Below, piece after piece: positions 24,001-36,400 of a stretch of DNA of 64,000 nt (position 1 is its first letter; each line of letters begins with the position of its first letter). The notes under the pieces are model-generated. The model saw only the letters and a list, made by a program, of their open reading frames with translations, had not been told where the DNA came from and ran no database searches. The DNA comes from Isoetes taiwanensis (taxonomy: Eukaryota; Streptophyta; Lycopodiopsida; Isoetales; Isoetaceae). The stretch spans positions 1-64,000 of the forward strand of contig JAJEKV010000030.1 of NCBI GenBank assembly GCA_021234155.1. The letters are read 5' to 3'. The position numbers and the translations under genes were made by a program.

Positions 24001-24661
24001 GAGGAACAGCAAAAGCAGAATCCAATTTCTGGTCTGTGCATTGTAATTCTTAGGAAATCTTATTATGCATATACGGCTTAAGTGTAAAAATTTTGAAATT
24101 AGCTAGATAGAAGTTGAACAATTGTTTGTGGCCACTTGGTTTTACTGCCATGTCCTCCATTGAGATTAGAACTATGAGCACAAAATCAACGATCTGTTCT
24201 GTTTGCATGCCAGATGTTTTAAAATTGTGTGAATGCCCATGCAAAGAAATAGCTATCGTCCATTATGTTGATGTCTTAAAATTGTATGAATGTCTTAAAA
24301 TTGTGTGAATGTCCATGAAGAAATAGTCATCGTCCATTATGTTGACGACTGAACATTGTATGACTAAAAAAAATCAAGAGAAATTGGACCTCATATGAAG
24401 TGGTTGATAAATTGCCATTTCACAATTATCGTTTGATTGCCAGTTGAGAAAAGATCTTTTGCTACAGGAATCTTTTGCAATGTTAATGTTTTACCCCTTC
24501 ATAATTCTACAACAACTTATTAACAAGAAAAAGAATACTTGGTTTTACGTATTTGAAGGGTAATAGACCCATGGTTTATTGAAGTTGCACATACAAATGT
24601 TAAAGGTCGAAAGTAAAAACGCATGCGAACATTAGTTCGCAACGCCTAACACCTTTACTAG
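21092..24661 (+). mobile_element. Helitron II (3,570 bp), non-autonomous
   Basis: Starts TCTACTTACTTAAAATG directly after the CTAG of Helitron I and ends ACCTTTACTAG at 24661. Its terminal hairpin looks degraded, but the sister copy at 33498-37067 (also 3,570 bp) keeps it whole. It contains a gene-like series with a short initial frame (MAGSE...ARGKSARF..QTSF region near 21344), several TGCAG/GTAAAT splice-like borders, and an alpha/beta-hydrolase-like exon at 23690. This looks like captured host-gene fragments with introns. No Rep or helicase was found. Confidence 0.85.
23690..23757 (+). pseudogene. Captured exon resembling an alpha/beta-hydrolase (Helitron II)
   Basis: After TTTCTGCAG the frame reads GGNVGHFGNSISYLADKYK, then VYAI. 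This fits the plant chloroplast-type alpha/beta-hydrolase stretch that follows the oxyanion-hole motif, HGFG.....HW..N...LAKKYKVYALD. Tyr-Lys-Val-Tyr-Ala is the central beta-strand. The conserved aspartate and the nucleophile elbow are not seen downstream, so only one exon or part of one was captured. The assignment rests on about 23 residues recalled from the family. Confidence 0.45.
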
Positions 24662-26912
24662 TGCACTATTTTAACAAAGTTAACACCTCTACATAATTAT
24701 TTGTCTTGCAAAGAGAAAAAATGAGAGAAACATGGAATTTTTATTAAATGAAGGCATTGTGAGTAAACAGTTCAGACCTGGATTTCAGATATGTGGCAAA
24801 TAGCAAGAATAAAAAAATCAAATGGAGCGTCTTCCTTCTTTATGCTCCTCCCGAACAAACTTGGAGCACCCCGATCATTGTCAATTGTAAAATGGTAGTT
24901 GAGCTAAAATCCAAACTTTATTAAACAATCTATCTTTGGTTTTGCCACTTTAATCTTTGCCAAGATGTAAAAAATAACCTTGCATCGCTTAGGTGACATA
25001 TATTTTGGAAATGCCTTGGATAGTATAAAACATTGTTTACATTGTTTGTGAACATGTGTTGGCAAATCTGCCTCTAGCATATGTACTCTGCAAACAAAAC
25101 GCAGAAAGATGAATAACAAACTATGAACATGTCAAAAAGGAATCAATCAATAAAGGAAAATCTAAATATTTGCACACATTTAATGAAGCTAAAATGATGA
25201 GTCTAAATGTTATCTAATGAATTATCAAGATAACAACGCTTTCAAAATCACCTACATAACCACATAACCGAGGTCTCATAAATTTTTGCTATTGTGCGTA
25301 AGGCGCACCAAACACTTAAGGAAAAAAAAAGCGTGCATTAGAAGGTAACCTTAGTGGTATGTACCTTAGTTGTCCGATGTGTCCGTTATTATGAACTCAA
25401 AGAATGTCGGGCAAGAAGACCAGATGGCTTTTTGTGTGTGTTGCAAGTTTGTAATACCTATGGGAAGTCAAGAACCACTGAGGTGAAGAAGGCCCACCGT
25501 ATAATCCGGGAGCTTTGCTTTTGCAATAGCGAAGGCTTACCAAATCCAAAGGTATTTTGGCAACGAAAAACTTTTGCATGGTACCGAAAGGTACTGGCGC
25601 ATAGAAAAAAGGAAATGTGTTCTCGCTAAAACAACCGGCTCTGTTTTCCGTAAAGAAGGAAGGAGTTTACCTTAAGATTCCTTTGCTTCACGACTCCTCC
25701 GCTTCAAATAATTCAACTCCTTGTCGATTCAAAAAGGACAATTACATCATCATAGGCTGAAGCAAGCATTTCAAATTGCAAAATGTAAAAAAAGGGCATG
25801 CAAGGTGAAGCTAATCCGCAACCGGAAGCCTTGTCACGGCTATAAACGCCCGTAAAAAAAAAAAAATGTACCTTTTGTTTCCGCTCATCTGCGAAACAGA
25901 AAGCACAAACCCCGGGTGGCGAGAATATAAAAGGGATGGGTATACGGTTTTCCAAATGCACTTTAAACTTCAACGACTCCTTTGCCTCCTTTGCTTATAT
26001 GTGGAAAGTTTTGCTTCAGCCGATATCTCGCCTCTACACAAACACATAAGTTAGAGTGATGAATCACGCTTTAATGCTGCTGTTTTTAAAGTATTGCCAT
26101 CGCCGATTAACGCAAAATGCAAAGAAAGAATTGTACTGTTTGCTTCACCAACTCAACACCAACTCAACAAAGAACAATGAACCCGGAGAAAAATACCTAA
26201 CCTCGCACCTTTTGCAGACTCCACCAAATCCAAGCACACTTTGGGATCTTGAAAAACCTTCCTGGATGAAAAGAGTCTCATTGCAAAAACCAAGAAATGA
26301 AGACAACCAAGTGAGTCGCTTTGTGGACATAAGGAAAGGCTTGTACGAATGGAGTGGAATAGAGTTGTACGGAATGGAGTGGAATAGAGTTAGCAATGAT
26401 GAAGGAAAAAAGAAAAAGGGGATGTCAAACTGAAAAAATGAAATGGGAAGGAGTATAGAGGAAACCGAAAGCAAAAATTGTCACGGACTCTCGAATCTCG
26501 GAATCCTAAACATTGAATAAAAGAAAAAACTTGAAGCCTTAACTTGAATAAAATCGTAATATGCCCGTTTTGCAACCTTGCCATCAACAAAGGCCCTATT
26601 AGAAAAACCTCCCTTGAGCTTCAAATCACCGGCTGCGGGTCGAAGGATTGCGCGCAGAGCTTGGCTATGGCGACGGATATCCAATAGAGGAGGATGTATA
26701 TGGACCGAATGGCGAATGAGGTTTTAAGCAGTAGGTCTTCGCGTCTAAAAATATCTGGCGAAGGCGTTCAAAGCCAGGAAGAAACGGCTCGAACCCTACG
26801 CAAAAGGAAAGAGCCGGAAAATACATGTTTTTGGCCGGAAATCCATTTTCTGGTAAATGTAACGCCGGAAAAAAATCAGCAAAGACCCCAAGAAACTTTT
26901 TAAGTAAGTAGA
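24662..26912 (-). mobile_element. 5' part of a second Helitron I copy (I'), inverted
   Basis: Reverse complement of 17217-19467, with exactly the same length (2,251 bp). Its 5' end, TCTACTTACTTAAAAAG on the minus strand, is at 26912. It stops at 24662 with TGCACTATT, the complement of AATAGTGCA at 19459-19467. The missing 3' part of this copy is in the opposite orientation at 31881-33497, so a 7.2 kb inversion separates them. Confidence 0.85.
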
Positions 26913-29900
26913 CTAGTAAACGTGTGCCCGGCGTTGCCGGGCTAATGTCCTGGCATGTGTTTTTACTCGAACTTTAACGTCCATATCTGCAATGTGTTTT
27001 TACTCGGACTTTAACGTCCATATGTGCAACTTCGACAACAATGCATGTTGATAATTGGCAAGAATAGATATTATTTGTTTTTGTAATTATTTTTGTTATT
27101 GAAATTGTCTAATAACAAAATCATCAATGTATTCACTTTGCATTTATGAATTTTAATAGAAAAAACAATGCTTTATAAGGAATGTGGTGGGGCAGTTAAA
27201 TCTACTTCTAAAGACAAAAATTTGAAAAGATAGATCTAAAATATATGCTCAAAATGTCACCCCTAGAGGGACCTAAGTACACCAACAAACAATAGATAGA
27301 GAAATGCAAAACACAAAATTTTGTCATGGTTCATTGGCATACTTTAGTTCATAACGGAACTCTAAATATACATCTCCACATGGCGCACATCATCAAAGGG
27401 CCTAATCTTGTACTTTATTGGATGCTCCCATGATATCTTCACTTCTTCGACAATATAGTATCTTAGCCGAGTTACGAAACGTACGTTATTGTCTGGCAAT
27501 TGCAATTGTGTCTGGCATTGCCGCCGCATAAGTATGGGCATATGTTGACATAGGCATTTAATGTAAGGCTGCTTACTCAAAGTTATTACCCATTATAACT
27601 TTTATGGAATGCATGGCGAAGTTATTTTAGTTGTGGATCCCCCAAAGGTGTGCTCTGAATTTCATCTGATTTGCTCAGCATATATGCTGATCTTGGCCTC
27701 TCTTGATGCTTTCTCAATTTAAGCATGCACCTTGCTATTGGATCTAGGCAATTCCATACTCTTTTAATCATGGAACTTAATGCCATATATAGACAATGTT
27801 TTTCACAATTTACAGGTCAAAATTTTACCAGATGTAAGTAGTATAGCTCCAACATTACTTAAGGCATGTAACTAAGAGGTACACAGCAGTCTTTTATCAT
27901 ATATTCAACACATTAGAATAACAATGGGGATCAATGGGATGCTTCTTGTGCACATTAGAATAACAATAAGGACAATGAGATGCTTCTTGTGCAAACTTGG
28001 ACTTGGTGAGAAGAGTATAGTCCTTTGCTATTGCATCAAAAGAATTACAACGTAATAGAGAATGTGATCTCAAATGGTAAATTCTTCTTGTAGTGGTATG
28101 GCGGCAGCCTAAAGAAAGTAGTAATGCATAACCCCAAATACAATATAACCCAAAGTAAAATGAAACATGTTGCATTCATCACCTTAGCATTACCTTTCCG
28201 CTCTATACTTTAACATCGCACAATGTCACCACAAAGTGATAATGATGGAAATCTAGTATAAACAATAATCTCATTGGTGTTGACCAAAAGATTTGTCAAA
28301 CAAAAAGCGCCTTCCCCGCCAGAAAGGTGTTATGACTTATACCGTGTTTATGTATCCTTTACACCGCCTCGCTAGCATCTAGCTTTACAAATCCACGTAA
28401 AAGTAACATATCAAACTCATTGCTAAAAAGAAAAACTTTGTCATGGCCATTGCCCCCAATAATGGACATGGTAAACCAAGCCGCTTAGAAAGTCTCAGAA
28501 TACATTTTACTTTTCTCTGAACGACACCACACACAAACATGAGGAAACATAGCCAAATTTGAGCAAAAGATTCAAATGAAGCTGCATTGATTTGCCCAGT
28601 TGATTTTCGCAAGCAGGCTTATCGTTGTGACAATGCAAAGCATTTTACCTGAAATTCTAGCTCATTGAAGCTCCAGATCGTTGCTATGTGGGATCTAACA
28701 ATGCCAAGAAAGCAATAGAATCAGGTTATGAGTCGCGAGAATTACCTAGAAGAGGAAAGACATAGAATAAAAAAAAGGAAACTGTATAAGAAAAGATCAA
28801 ACAGTAAAGCCAAAAGGAAAAACCCAGACTTCCAAATGAAACTGTTACATGATTAAGACCAAAGCTTTTCGGTTTGAATACCATCACCAAAACAGAAATG
28901 GAAATTTGCACAAAAAGACAGATTTGTGGATTTGAATGCCCCACAAAAGCAAAAACGCTTGCTGCACAGAACTTGTTGCAGAGATGAAAACATGCAGAGC
29001 CCGAACTTAATGCATTCCGGCCCTGCTCCAGCAGCTCCTTTGTTTCACGAACCCCTGCTTCAGCACATGCCGTCCTACATCAAGCCATCGCACTAATGCT
29101 GTAACCAGACAGAATAAGAAGATGAGAAACGATTCACTGTTCGATGCATTCAAGCAAAGTCCTCTATAGCAATTTTGGCCCTTTCATCCTTAAAATAAGA
29201 GAGATGCAAAGCAACTAAACATTTGCCTTCTCTGAATCCACTAAATACCTAGCAGCAGGGGAGAAGGTAAATACCTTCAGAAAGCGTAATATAAAAAATC
29301 ACAAACATATAGAAGTCCCGCGGTAATCGTGATGTAAATTGTGTTCTTGAGTCGTGATGTAATCCAAAGATGATGAAGGTCAGAAGCTAAAAGAATAAGG
29401 TCGAGAGTGTCAGAAAAAATAGGCAATAGAAAATCGATAAGGAATCACCTTTTATAGAATGCAGGTACTGAAAAAGAAGATTTGGCAACTGCCGGATCCA
29501 AGATCAAGCCCTGCACCAGCATCTTCTTAGCTAAGTATGGTGGACCAGGCTAATGCACCGCCACAATCCCTCTAACGCAATTCCACCGCCACGTCCAGTA
29601 GAAAAAAGAAATGCTTTTGAATAAAAGTCTAATGAAATGAAGCAGCTGGTAAGCCGTAATAGAGAGCCATAATAGAGAACCCTACTCCGTTAACAGATCC
29701 AGTGATTGTGCAATAGCGGTCCTGCTCCAACGGATCTTGTTTTGAACCTTATTCCCTATTTGGAAAAAAAGAAAGATCTTTGGCCGTGCACACAAAACCT
29801 GATGCATATGAAATTTCAAAACCTTCAAAGTTGCAAGCAAATTTACAAAAACCTGATGCACATGAAACCTGATGAAGCACTGGAGCAGAGTTGAATGCCA

Positions 29901-31880
29901 CGCAAAAGCAGAAACGTTCGCAGAGAGCTTTGTTGCACAGATGACACTGCATTTGCTTGCTGGAAACAACTAAGAGCTATGAAATCTCCTAGGCGCCTCA
30001 AGAAATGGCGAGACTGAAAGCCTGGGCTCCGGATTAAACGCCATAGCAAGCAAGAGATGGAGGGATTTTCGCTCTAGAAAAAATTTTCGGCAAAGCATTT
30101 TACCTGAAATTCTAGCTCATTGAAGCTCCAGATCGTTGCTATGTGGGATCTAACAATGCCAAGAAAGCAATAGAATCAGGTTATGAGCTGCAGTAACTAC
30201 CTAGAAGAGGAAAGACATAGAGAATAAAAAAAAAAAGGAAATCAGATAAGAAAAGATCAAACAAAGAAAAGCCAAAAGGAAAAACCCAGACTTCCAAATG
30301 AAATCATACATGATTAAGACCAAAGCTTTTCGGTTTGAATACCATCACCAAAAGCAAATGGAAATTTGCACAAAAAGATAGTTGTGGTTTGAATGCCCCA
30401 CAAAAGCAAAAACGCCACGTACGTAACTTGTTCGTAGATGAAAACATGCAGAGTCCGAACTTAATGCATTTTCCTTGCTCCCAAGAAGCTCCTTTTGTTT
30501 CACGAACCCCCGCCCGTAACATGCCGCCCCACATCAAGCCATCGCACTAATGCCGTGAAACCGCACCGCAATAAGATGAGAAACGATTCACTGTTCGATG
30601 CATTCAAGCAAAGTCCTCTATAGCAATTTTGGCCCTTTCATCCTTAAAATAAGAGAGATGCAAAGCAACTAAACATTTGCCTTCTCTGAATCCACTAAAT
30701 ACCTAGCAGCAGGGGAGAAGGTAAATACCTTCGTAGCAGAATATAAAAATCACAAACATAGAAGTCCCGTGCAATCGTGATGTAAATTGTGTTCTTGAGC
30801 TGCTGATGTAATCCAGTACAGATGAAGGTCAGAAGCTAAAAGAATAAGGTCGAGAGTGTCAGAAAAAATAGGCAATAGAAAATCGATAAGGAATCACCTT
30901 TTATAGAATGCAGGTACTGAAAAAGAAGATTTGGCAACTGCCGGATCCAAGATCAAGCCCTGCACCAGCATCTTCTTAGCTAAGTATGGTGGACCGTGGC
31001 TAATGCACCGCCACAATCCTCTAACGCAATTCCACCGCCCAAAAACGACCAAAAGAAAAAAGAAATGCTTTTGAATAAAAGTCTAATGAAATGAAGCAGC
31101 TGGTAAGCCGTAATAGAGAGCCATAATAGAGAACCCTACTCCGTTAACAGATCCAGTGATTGTGCAATAGCGGTCCTGCTCCAACGGATCTTGTTTTGAA
31201 CCTTATTCCCTATTTGGAAAAAAAGAAAGATCTTTGGCCGTGCACACAAAACCTGATGCATATGAAATTTCAAAACCTTCAAAGTTGCAAGCAAATTTAC
31301 AAAAACTTGATGCAATATGAAACCCCGATGAAGCTTCGAGCGAGTTGAATGCCACGCAAAAAACGCGTTCAACGTTGTAAGAGCTTTGTTGCAATGATGA
31401 TGACCGACGGATTTGCTTGCTGGAAACAACTAAAACTATGAAATCTCCTAGGCGCCTCAAGAAATGGCGAGACTGAAAGCCTGGGCTCCGGATTAAACGC
31501 CATAGCAAGCAAGAGATGGGGGAATTTTCGCTCCAGAAAAAATTTTCACGTTAGGCCTATCCATTTATTGGCGGGGAAAGAAACAGACGCTTGAACGTTA
31601 GGGATAACAGTGTGCTGGCTATGTCAATCGAAATGGAGCAGCGGCCGATTCAAATTCAAACCCCCGCCCGCACGTGGCGGGCGAACGTGAATAGATGTGG
31701 GTGGAAGAAAGGGAAAGTTAGCCAGAAAAATCATTAGCCCTCCGCTACTTTACATTATGATTGTGGGAAAAGGGCAAAATGAAAAAACAAAGGCATCGCT
31801 TTGAAAATCCATTTTCCGGCAAAATGTAGCGCCTGGGAAAAATCAAAGAAAGAACCCAAGAAACTTTTTAAATAAGTAGA
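26913..31880 (-). mobile_element. Helitron IV (4,968 bp), non-autonomous
   Basis: On the minus strand it begins at 31880 with TCTACTTATTTAAAAAG and closely follows Helitron I for ~80 bases. It ends at 26913 with hairpin GCCCGGC-AAC-GCCGGGC (26926-26942) and CTAG (26913-26916). The subterminal TGCACATATGGACGTTAAAG block is duplicated at about 26955-27035. The interior holds a 1,455-bp tandem duplication. No Rep or helicase frame and no recognisable captured protein were found. Confidence 0.85.
28635..31546. repeat. Tandem duplication of 1,455 bp inside Helitron IV
   Basis: GCAAAGCATTTTACCTG starts copy 1 at 28635 and copy 2 at 30090. Copy 1 ends ...AAAAAATTTTCGGCAAAGC at the junction, and copy 2 ends with AAAAAATTTTCA near 31546. 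The copies are nearly identical except for clustered differences at CTG/CAG-containing words, described in the findings. Confidence 0.9.
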
Positions 31881-33497
31881 TTTGCTTTCTAACAAAATGC
31901 ATATCTGGGTTGTAATAATATTTTAGAGACCGTTAAACGACTTACAATTTGAGGTCAACATCTTCTATTAGATGTGATGGTGCATGAATGTGACTTCGAG
32001 ATGATGCACCATCTACATTTTTTGCGAGCTTAAGACCTTAATGTGTACGAGGAATTGAGGCGATTAAGGCCCGCAAGGGGTCATGGGTGTCATAGAAGGT
32101 GGAAATAGACCCACAAAGAAATGGCCAAAGTAATAATTGGCTTTTGCATAATGAAAAGAGCAAGGAAATACTACCAAATTATGCTTATTAATTCGGAAAT
32201 AAATATAGCAACATGCACAAAAATGCAAATTAGATGCAAACATGCTTGGTAATATGAGTTAAATTAGAGGAACAAAATCAAAAGCACACCTTATAGGAAA
32301 AAGCTTGGTAGTGACAAATAAGAGAGTTGTACTCTTAGCCATATAACACTACTGAGCCTCAAGAAAAAAATGTGGCAATTGAGAGGTTGTATTCAATGTG
32401 CTAATTTTCAAAAACACCATGAGAAATGGCTTAAGAAGAGACGTCACAAATCGATGGTATATAAACACATGTGCTAGAGTTTATATTGGATGAAACTATT
32501 CTCACTCTATCTATCTACAAACACATGTACTAGGGTGAAACTATAGTCACCTCGCTCCAACTAATGCACGACAACTAAAGCACATGAACCAACCTTTGTA
32601 TGGCATTTTAAGAATAACATTTGAGGATCATATTTCCTACTTAAAAGAAAGGTTTCTTTGCCTCCCATATTCCAGGCTCTCTACTGGAACGTGTCTTTTA
32701 ATTGTTAGAATTCAATACATTGAGATACTGTTGGTAGACAATTTCCACAATATATAGCAAGGCAAATAGCATCCAACACCAAATTTTGTCGTTTTAACAA
32801 CATCCGATATTTCACATGTTTTTCCAGAAGAATAAGGCAAGTAAAAACACACAAACTCCAACTTTCGGGCGAGAATGAGGGGCACACTTTAGCACGACAT
32901 GGTGAGCTCCTCTATTTTCATGCTTGCTACACCATGCACATGAGCATGGCATTGTCATTCCCAATCATACCATGACCCAAGAGCGTATATGACAAAACAC
33001 TGGAGACGTGATAACTCTTGACACCCTTTAGGCATTTGGCGATATGGCGACCAAAAAGACATACCACGGGACCAAAATCGTTAATACATTGACGACAATG
33101 TAATTAGACAATTTCAATAACAAAAATAATGACAAAATCAAATAAAATCTATTTTTTGTCAATATCATTTGTGTTGAAGTTCGCGATATGGACGTTAATC
33201 CGGTTGAATAAAAACACATGCGGCGACGCGTTAAACAACGCCTTGGATAGTTTTGCCAACTTTATCATTATAAAGCATTGTTTTCTCGACATCCATAAAT
33301 CGGAAAGTTATTACATTGATGGTTTGCTATTACGTAATTCGGTAATAAAATGACTACAAAAGGTATCATGTCCATTCTTAGCAATATCGACATGCGCGCG
33401 ATGTCCGGAAGTTTCACATATGGACGTTAAAATTAAAGACCGGGGTAAAAATACAACGTAGGGCGTTAGCAAGCAATGCCGCAACACGCGTTCTTAG
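31881..33497 (+). mobile_element. 3' part of Helitron I', direct copy of 19468-21091
   Basis: Starts TTTGCTTTCTAACAAAATGC immediately after the 5' end of inverted Helitron IV and runs colinear with 19468-21091 (1,617 against 1,624 bases). The hairpin and CTAG at its end are corrupted (CTTAG at 33493-33497), and the TCTACTTACTT of the next element follows at once. Confidence 0.85.
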
Positions 33498-36400
33498 TCT
33501 ACTTACTTAAAATGTGACTTTCCGGCGGTGCTAACGCCGGCGCTTACGCTTTTTTTTCCGGCAATGTTACGCTTTTTTTTTCGGCGAGTTTCTTCATGTT
33601 TCATTTTTTTGTGTTATCGTATTTCTTTTCCGGCTGAGGAAGCACTCGGGTTAGGGTTTTCAGTATGCTTCCTTCTATTCTGTTCTTTCCAGTTTGCATA
33701 ACGCATGCTGCTCTATTGCCTTTTTTTTCTCAGAGCATTGATCGTACTAGCAAAATGGCTGGCTCTGAAAGTAATCATGCCCGAGGCAAATCCGCCCGTT
33801 TTGTAGTGCAGACGTCTTTTTGCCCAGCGCAGATTATCCGTCTCCTCATTCCATAGCCAGCTCGGAGCTCCGACACACATTTACATAGAAGCATAAACTG
33901 TTTGTGCCCAGTGCAAGGAAGCATAAACTGAAAGCAAAATGAAAAAGATGGCAAACAAGTGGATTCCAGCGGTTGGATTTTTCTTAATATGGCCGGATTT
34001 CAGTAGAAGGAATGAGCAAATTCCACCATTTTGTTGTAGGTGATGATTTTTCTTTTTTTGTATCTCATTTTTCTCCTTCCGGCTCCTTATCTGGAGCTTG
34101 AAGCATATGATTTACTTATCTGTTTCTATTTTTGCAGCATCCCTTTCTACTTTTGCAGCTTCAAAAGCGAGTTTGGCAGAGTACGAAAAATGTCCAGGTA
34201 AATTTTTTTCTTCATATGCATCCTCTGTTTTACATTACTTATCTGCTTCTATTTTTGCAGCTTGAAGTGTTATTTCCAGTAAACGAGTTCGGCAAGAAGT
34301 ATTAGGCTATGAGAATACGAAAAACGTTGAGGTAAAATCCTTCAGATGCATCCTCTGCTTCTGGGTGGTGGCCATTCCATGCAATCAGGTTTTTCTTCAT
34401 CCTTTTATGATTTGTGCAATCAGGTTTTTTTTCATCCTTTTATTTTTTAACGATTCTTGCATGCTAACAGGTTTGTAGCCATATTTTGTAGGCTCTAGAG
34501 GAGTTGTGGCAACGAACAAACAACATGTGATATGTTCGCTTTTGAAGAATCTACTATTCTGCCAAAACATTTGAATGACATATCTACTTCCAAGCAATCA
34601 CATTTTCTGCCTCTAAAGGTTACTCATATTTTTTCTCTCATTTTTTTTTGACACGTTTTGTTAGTCTATCTTTATTCTAATATTTGCATAGTTTGTTATT
34701 CATACAGTCATTAACAAACAGTCTAGGACAAGGACTTCAAAGAGGACATTGGCCTTTTCTCATGTTCAGTCTGTATATTCTGGTCTGGCTACTAGCATGT
34801 CTATGAACAACGTTATATACAAATTGCTTGCAGTATTGTTGTTTAAAAGGGATTTCAAGGCATTCGCAAAATATCGCCCGCTAACTAATGCAAAGATTAT
34901 TTTCTGTACTAAGGATTGAAGTGGCAAAGCCAGGTATATAGCATTTAATTTATCTCCAGAATAGGCTTTTAATGCATTTATCATGTTTGTTAGAATAAGT
35001 TGTTGGCTGAATTACCATTTTATAGTAAAACATATTTACACTATAATTACAGTGGCAACGATCAGAACAAAATTTGAAGACATATATGTTCAAATTTGGG
35101 TTATACGCACTTCTACCAAAGGAGCACATTATGCTCCTTTGGTCAGCTATGCTTTGAAACATTTGGATCATTGCATGTTTATTGCATGTTTCTTTCTGGC
35201 TTCTGTTATTGTTATATATATACTCTCTATCCTATACTCCTCTTTGTGCTATGCAAAACTAGGCCAACATCAAGTTCTAATTTATCCCATGTTCCTTGCT
35301 TGCTTCTATTTTTGTTAGTATACTCTATCCTAATGATTGCTCATGATCTCTTCAGGTATAGACCCCTCATATATAAGTGTAAGAAGGTGCATGCATGAGA
35401 AGAATTACATCTTTTCGACAAATCTATATGCTTCTGGAAGAATCCCAGAATTTGACATTTGCAAACTGGCTCATGGTTAGAATATTCCAGGTTTACTTCT
35501 TCTATTTCTCAATATAGGACATTTATTTGCTCTGTATTGCCATTGATTCACTCTGGATTTTGTGTCTTTTCATATTGTATAAGACTAACTATGATCTATT
35601 TTCATATTTTTGGGTTGTTTAGATCGTTCATCATATTAAGGAGCTGTATCATAGCAGGTTGAACACCGTCATTTGAGACAAAATTATTGTTCCCAGTATC
35701 TGCATTCAGCGGATCTAATCTGCATGTCCGACAAGTATAACCTCTTGCTTTTTTTATTTTTCACACCCTAAATTCAAATTTACAGGTTAACATTATCTGC
35801 AGAAGCCAACATATCTGCCCTCTTATGTTCAATTCTTGCATAAGCCATATTTAGGCGAGAATTCCATATCCGTATAACAGCTCCATCTACAAGCTGCCAT
35901 CTTTAGCATTCCAAGCATCTAGCTGTAACCTGCAACAGCCGTTTAAGAAAGAGACCATATTTATATCCTGGAGTTGACTTATCTAAGTGATTTTACTGCA
36001 CTTCTTACTTCAGATATGCCCTGTATGTGGCATGCAATTTTCAGAATAAAGGAATGTTATTTTCTCGATCTTAGCTTCTCTATTTCTGCAGGAGGAAATG
36101 TTGGGCACTTTGGTAATTCGATTTCATATTTGGCTGACAAGTATAAGGTATATGCTATTGAAAAGCATTTTCTTTGAGTTCTAATATTCAAGGTTTCTGT
36201 GTTACAATGGTTTAATCTGCAGGGGTATAGATATTTGTGTCAAGGTTTTACTCCATGTATTCTTTTTCTGCATTTGCATCAGAGGAAGGATGTGATGTTT
36301 ACCTTTCTCATATGTGCAATTAGTTCCATATCCCTTTGCTCATTTATGTTTCCTTTTCTAATGTAGTTTTCAGCTGCGAATGTTTCTACTTATTGGAGTC

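Noticed and set aside
24662-26912. A separate truncated Helitron III
   Set aside because: Its length and end match exactly the missing 5' part of Helitron I', so an inversion explains it without an extra element.
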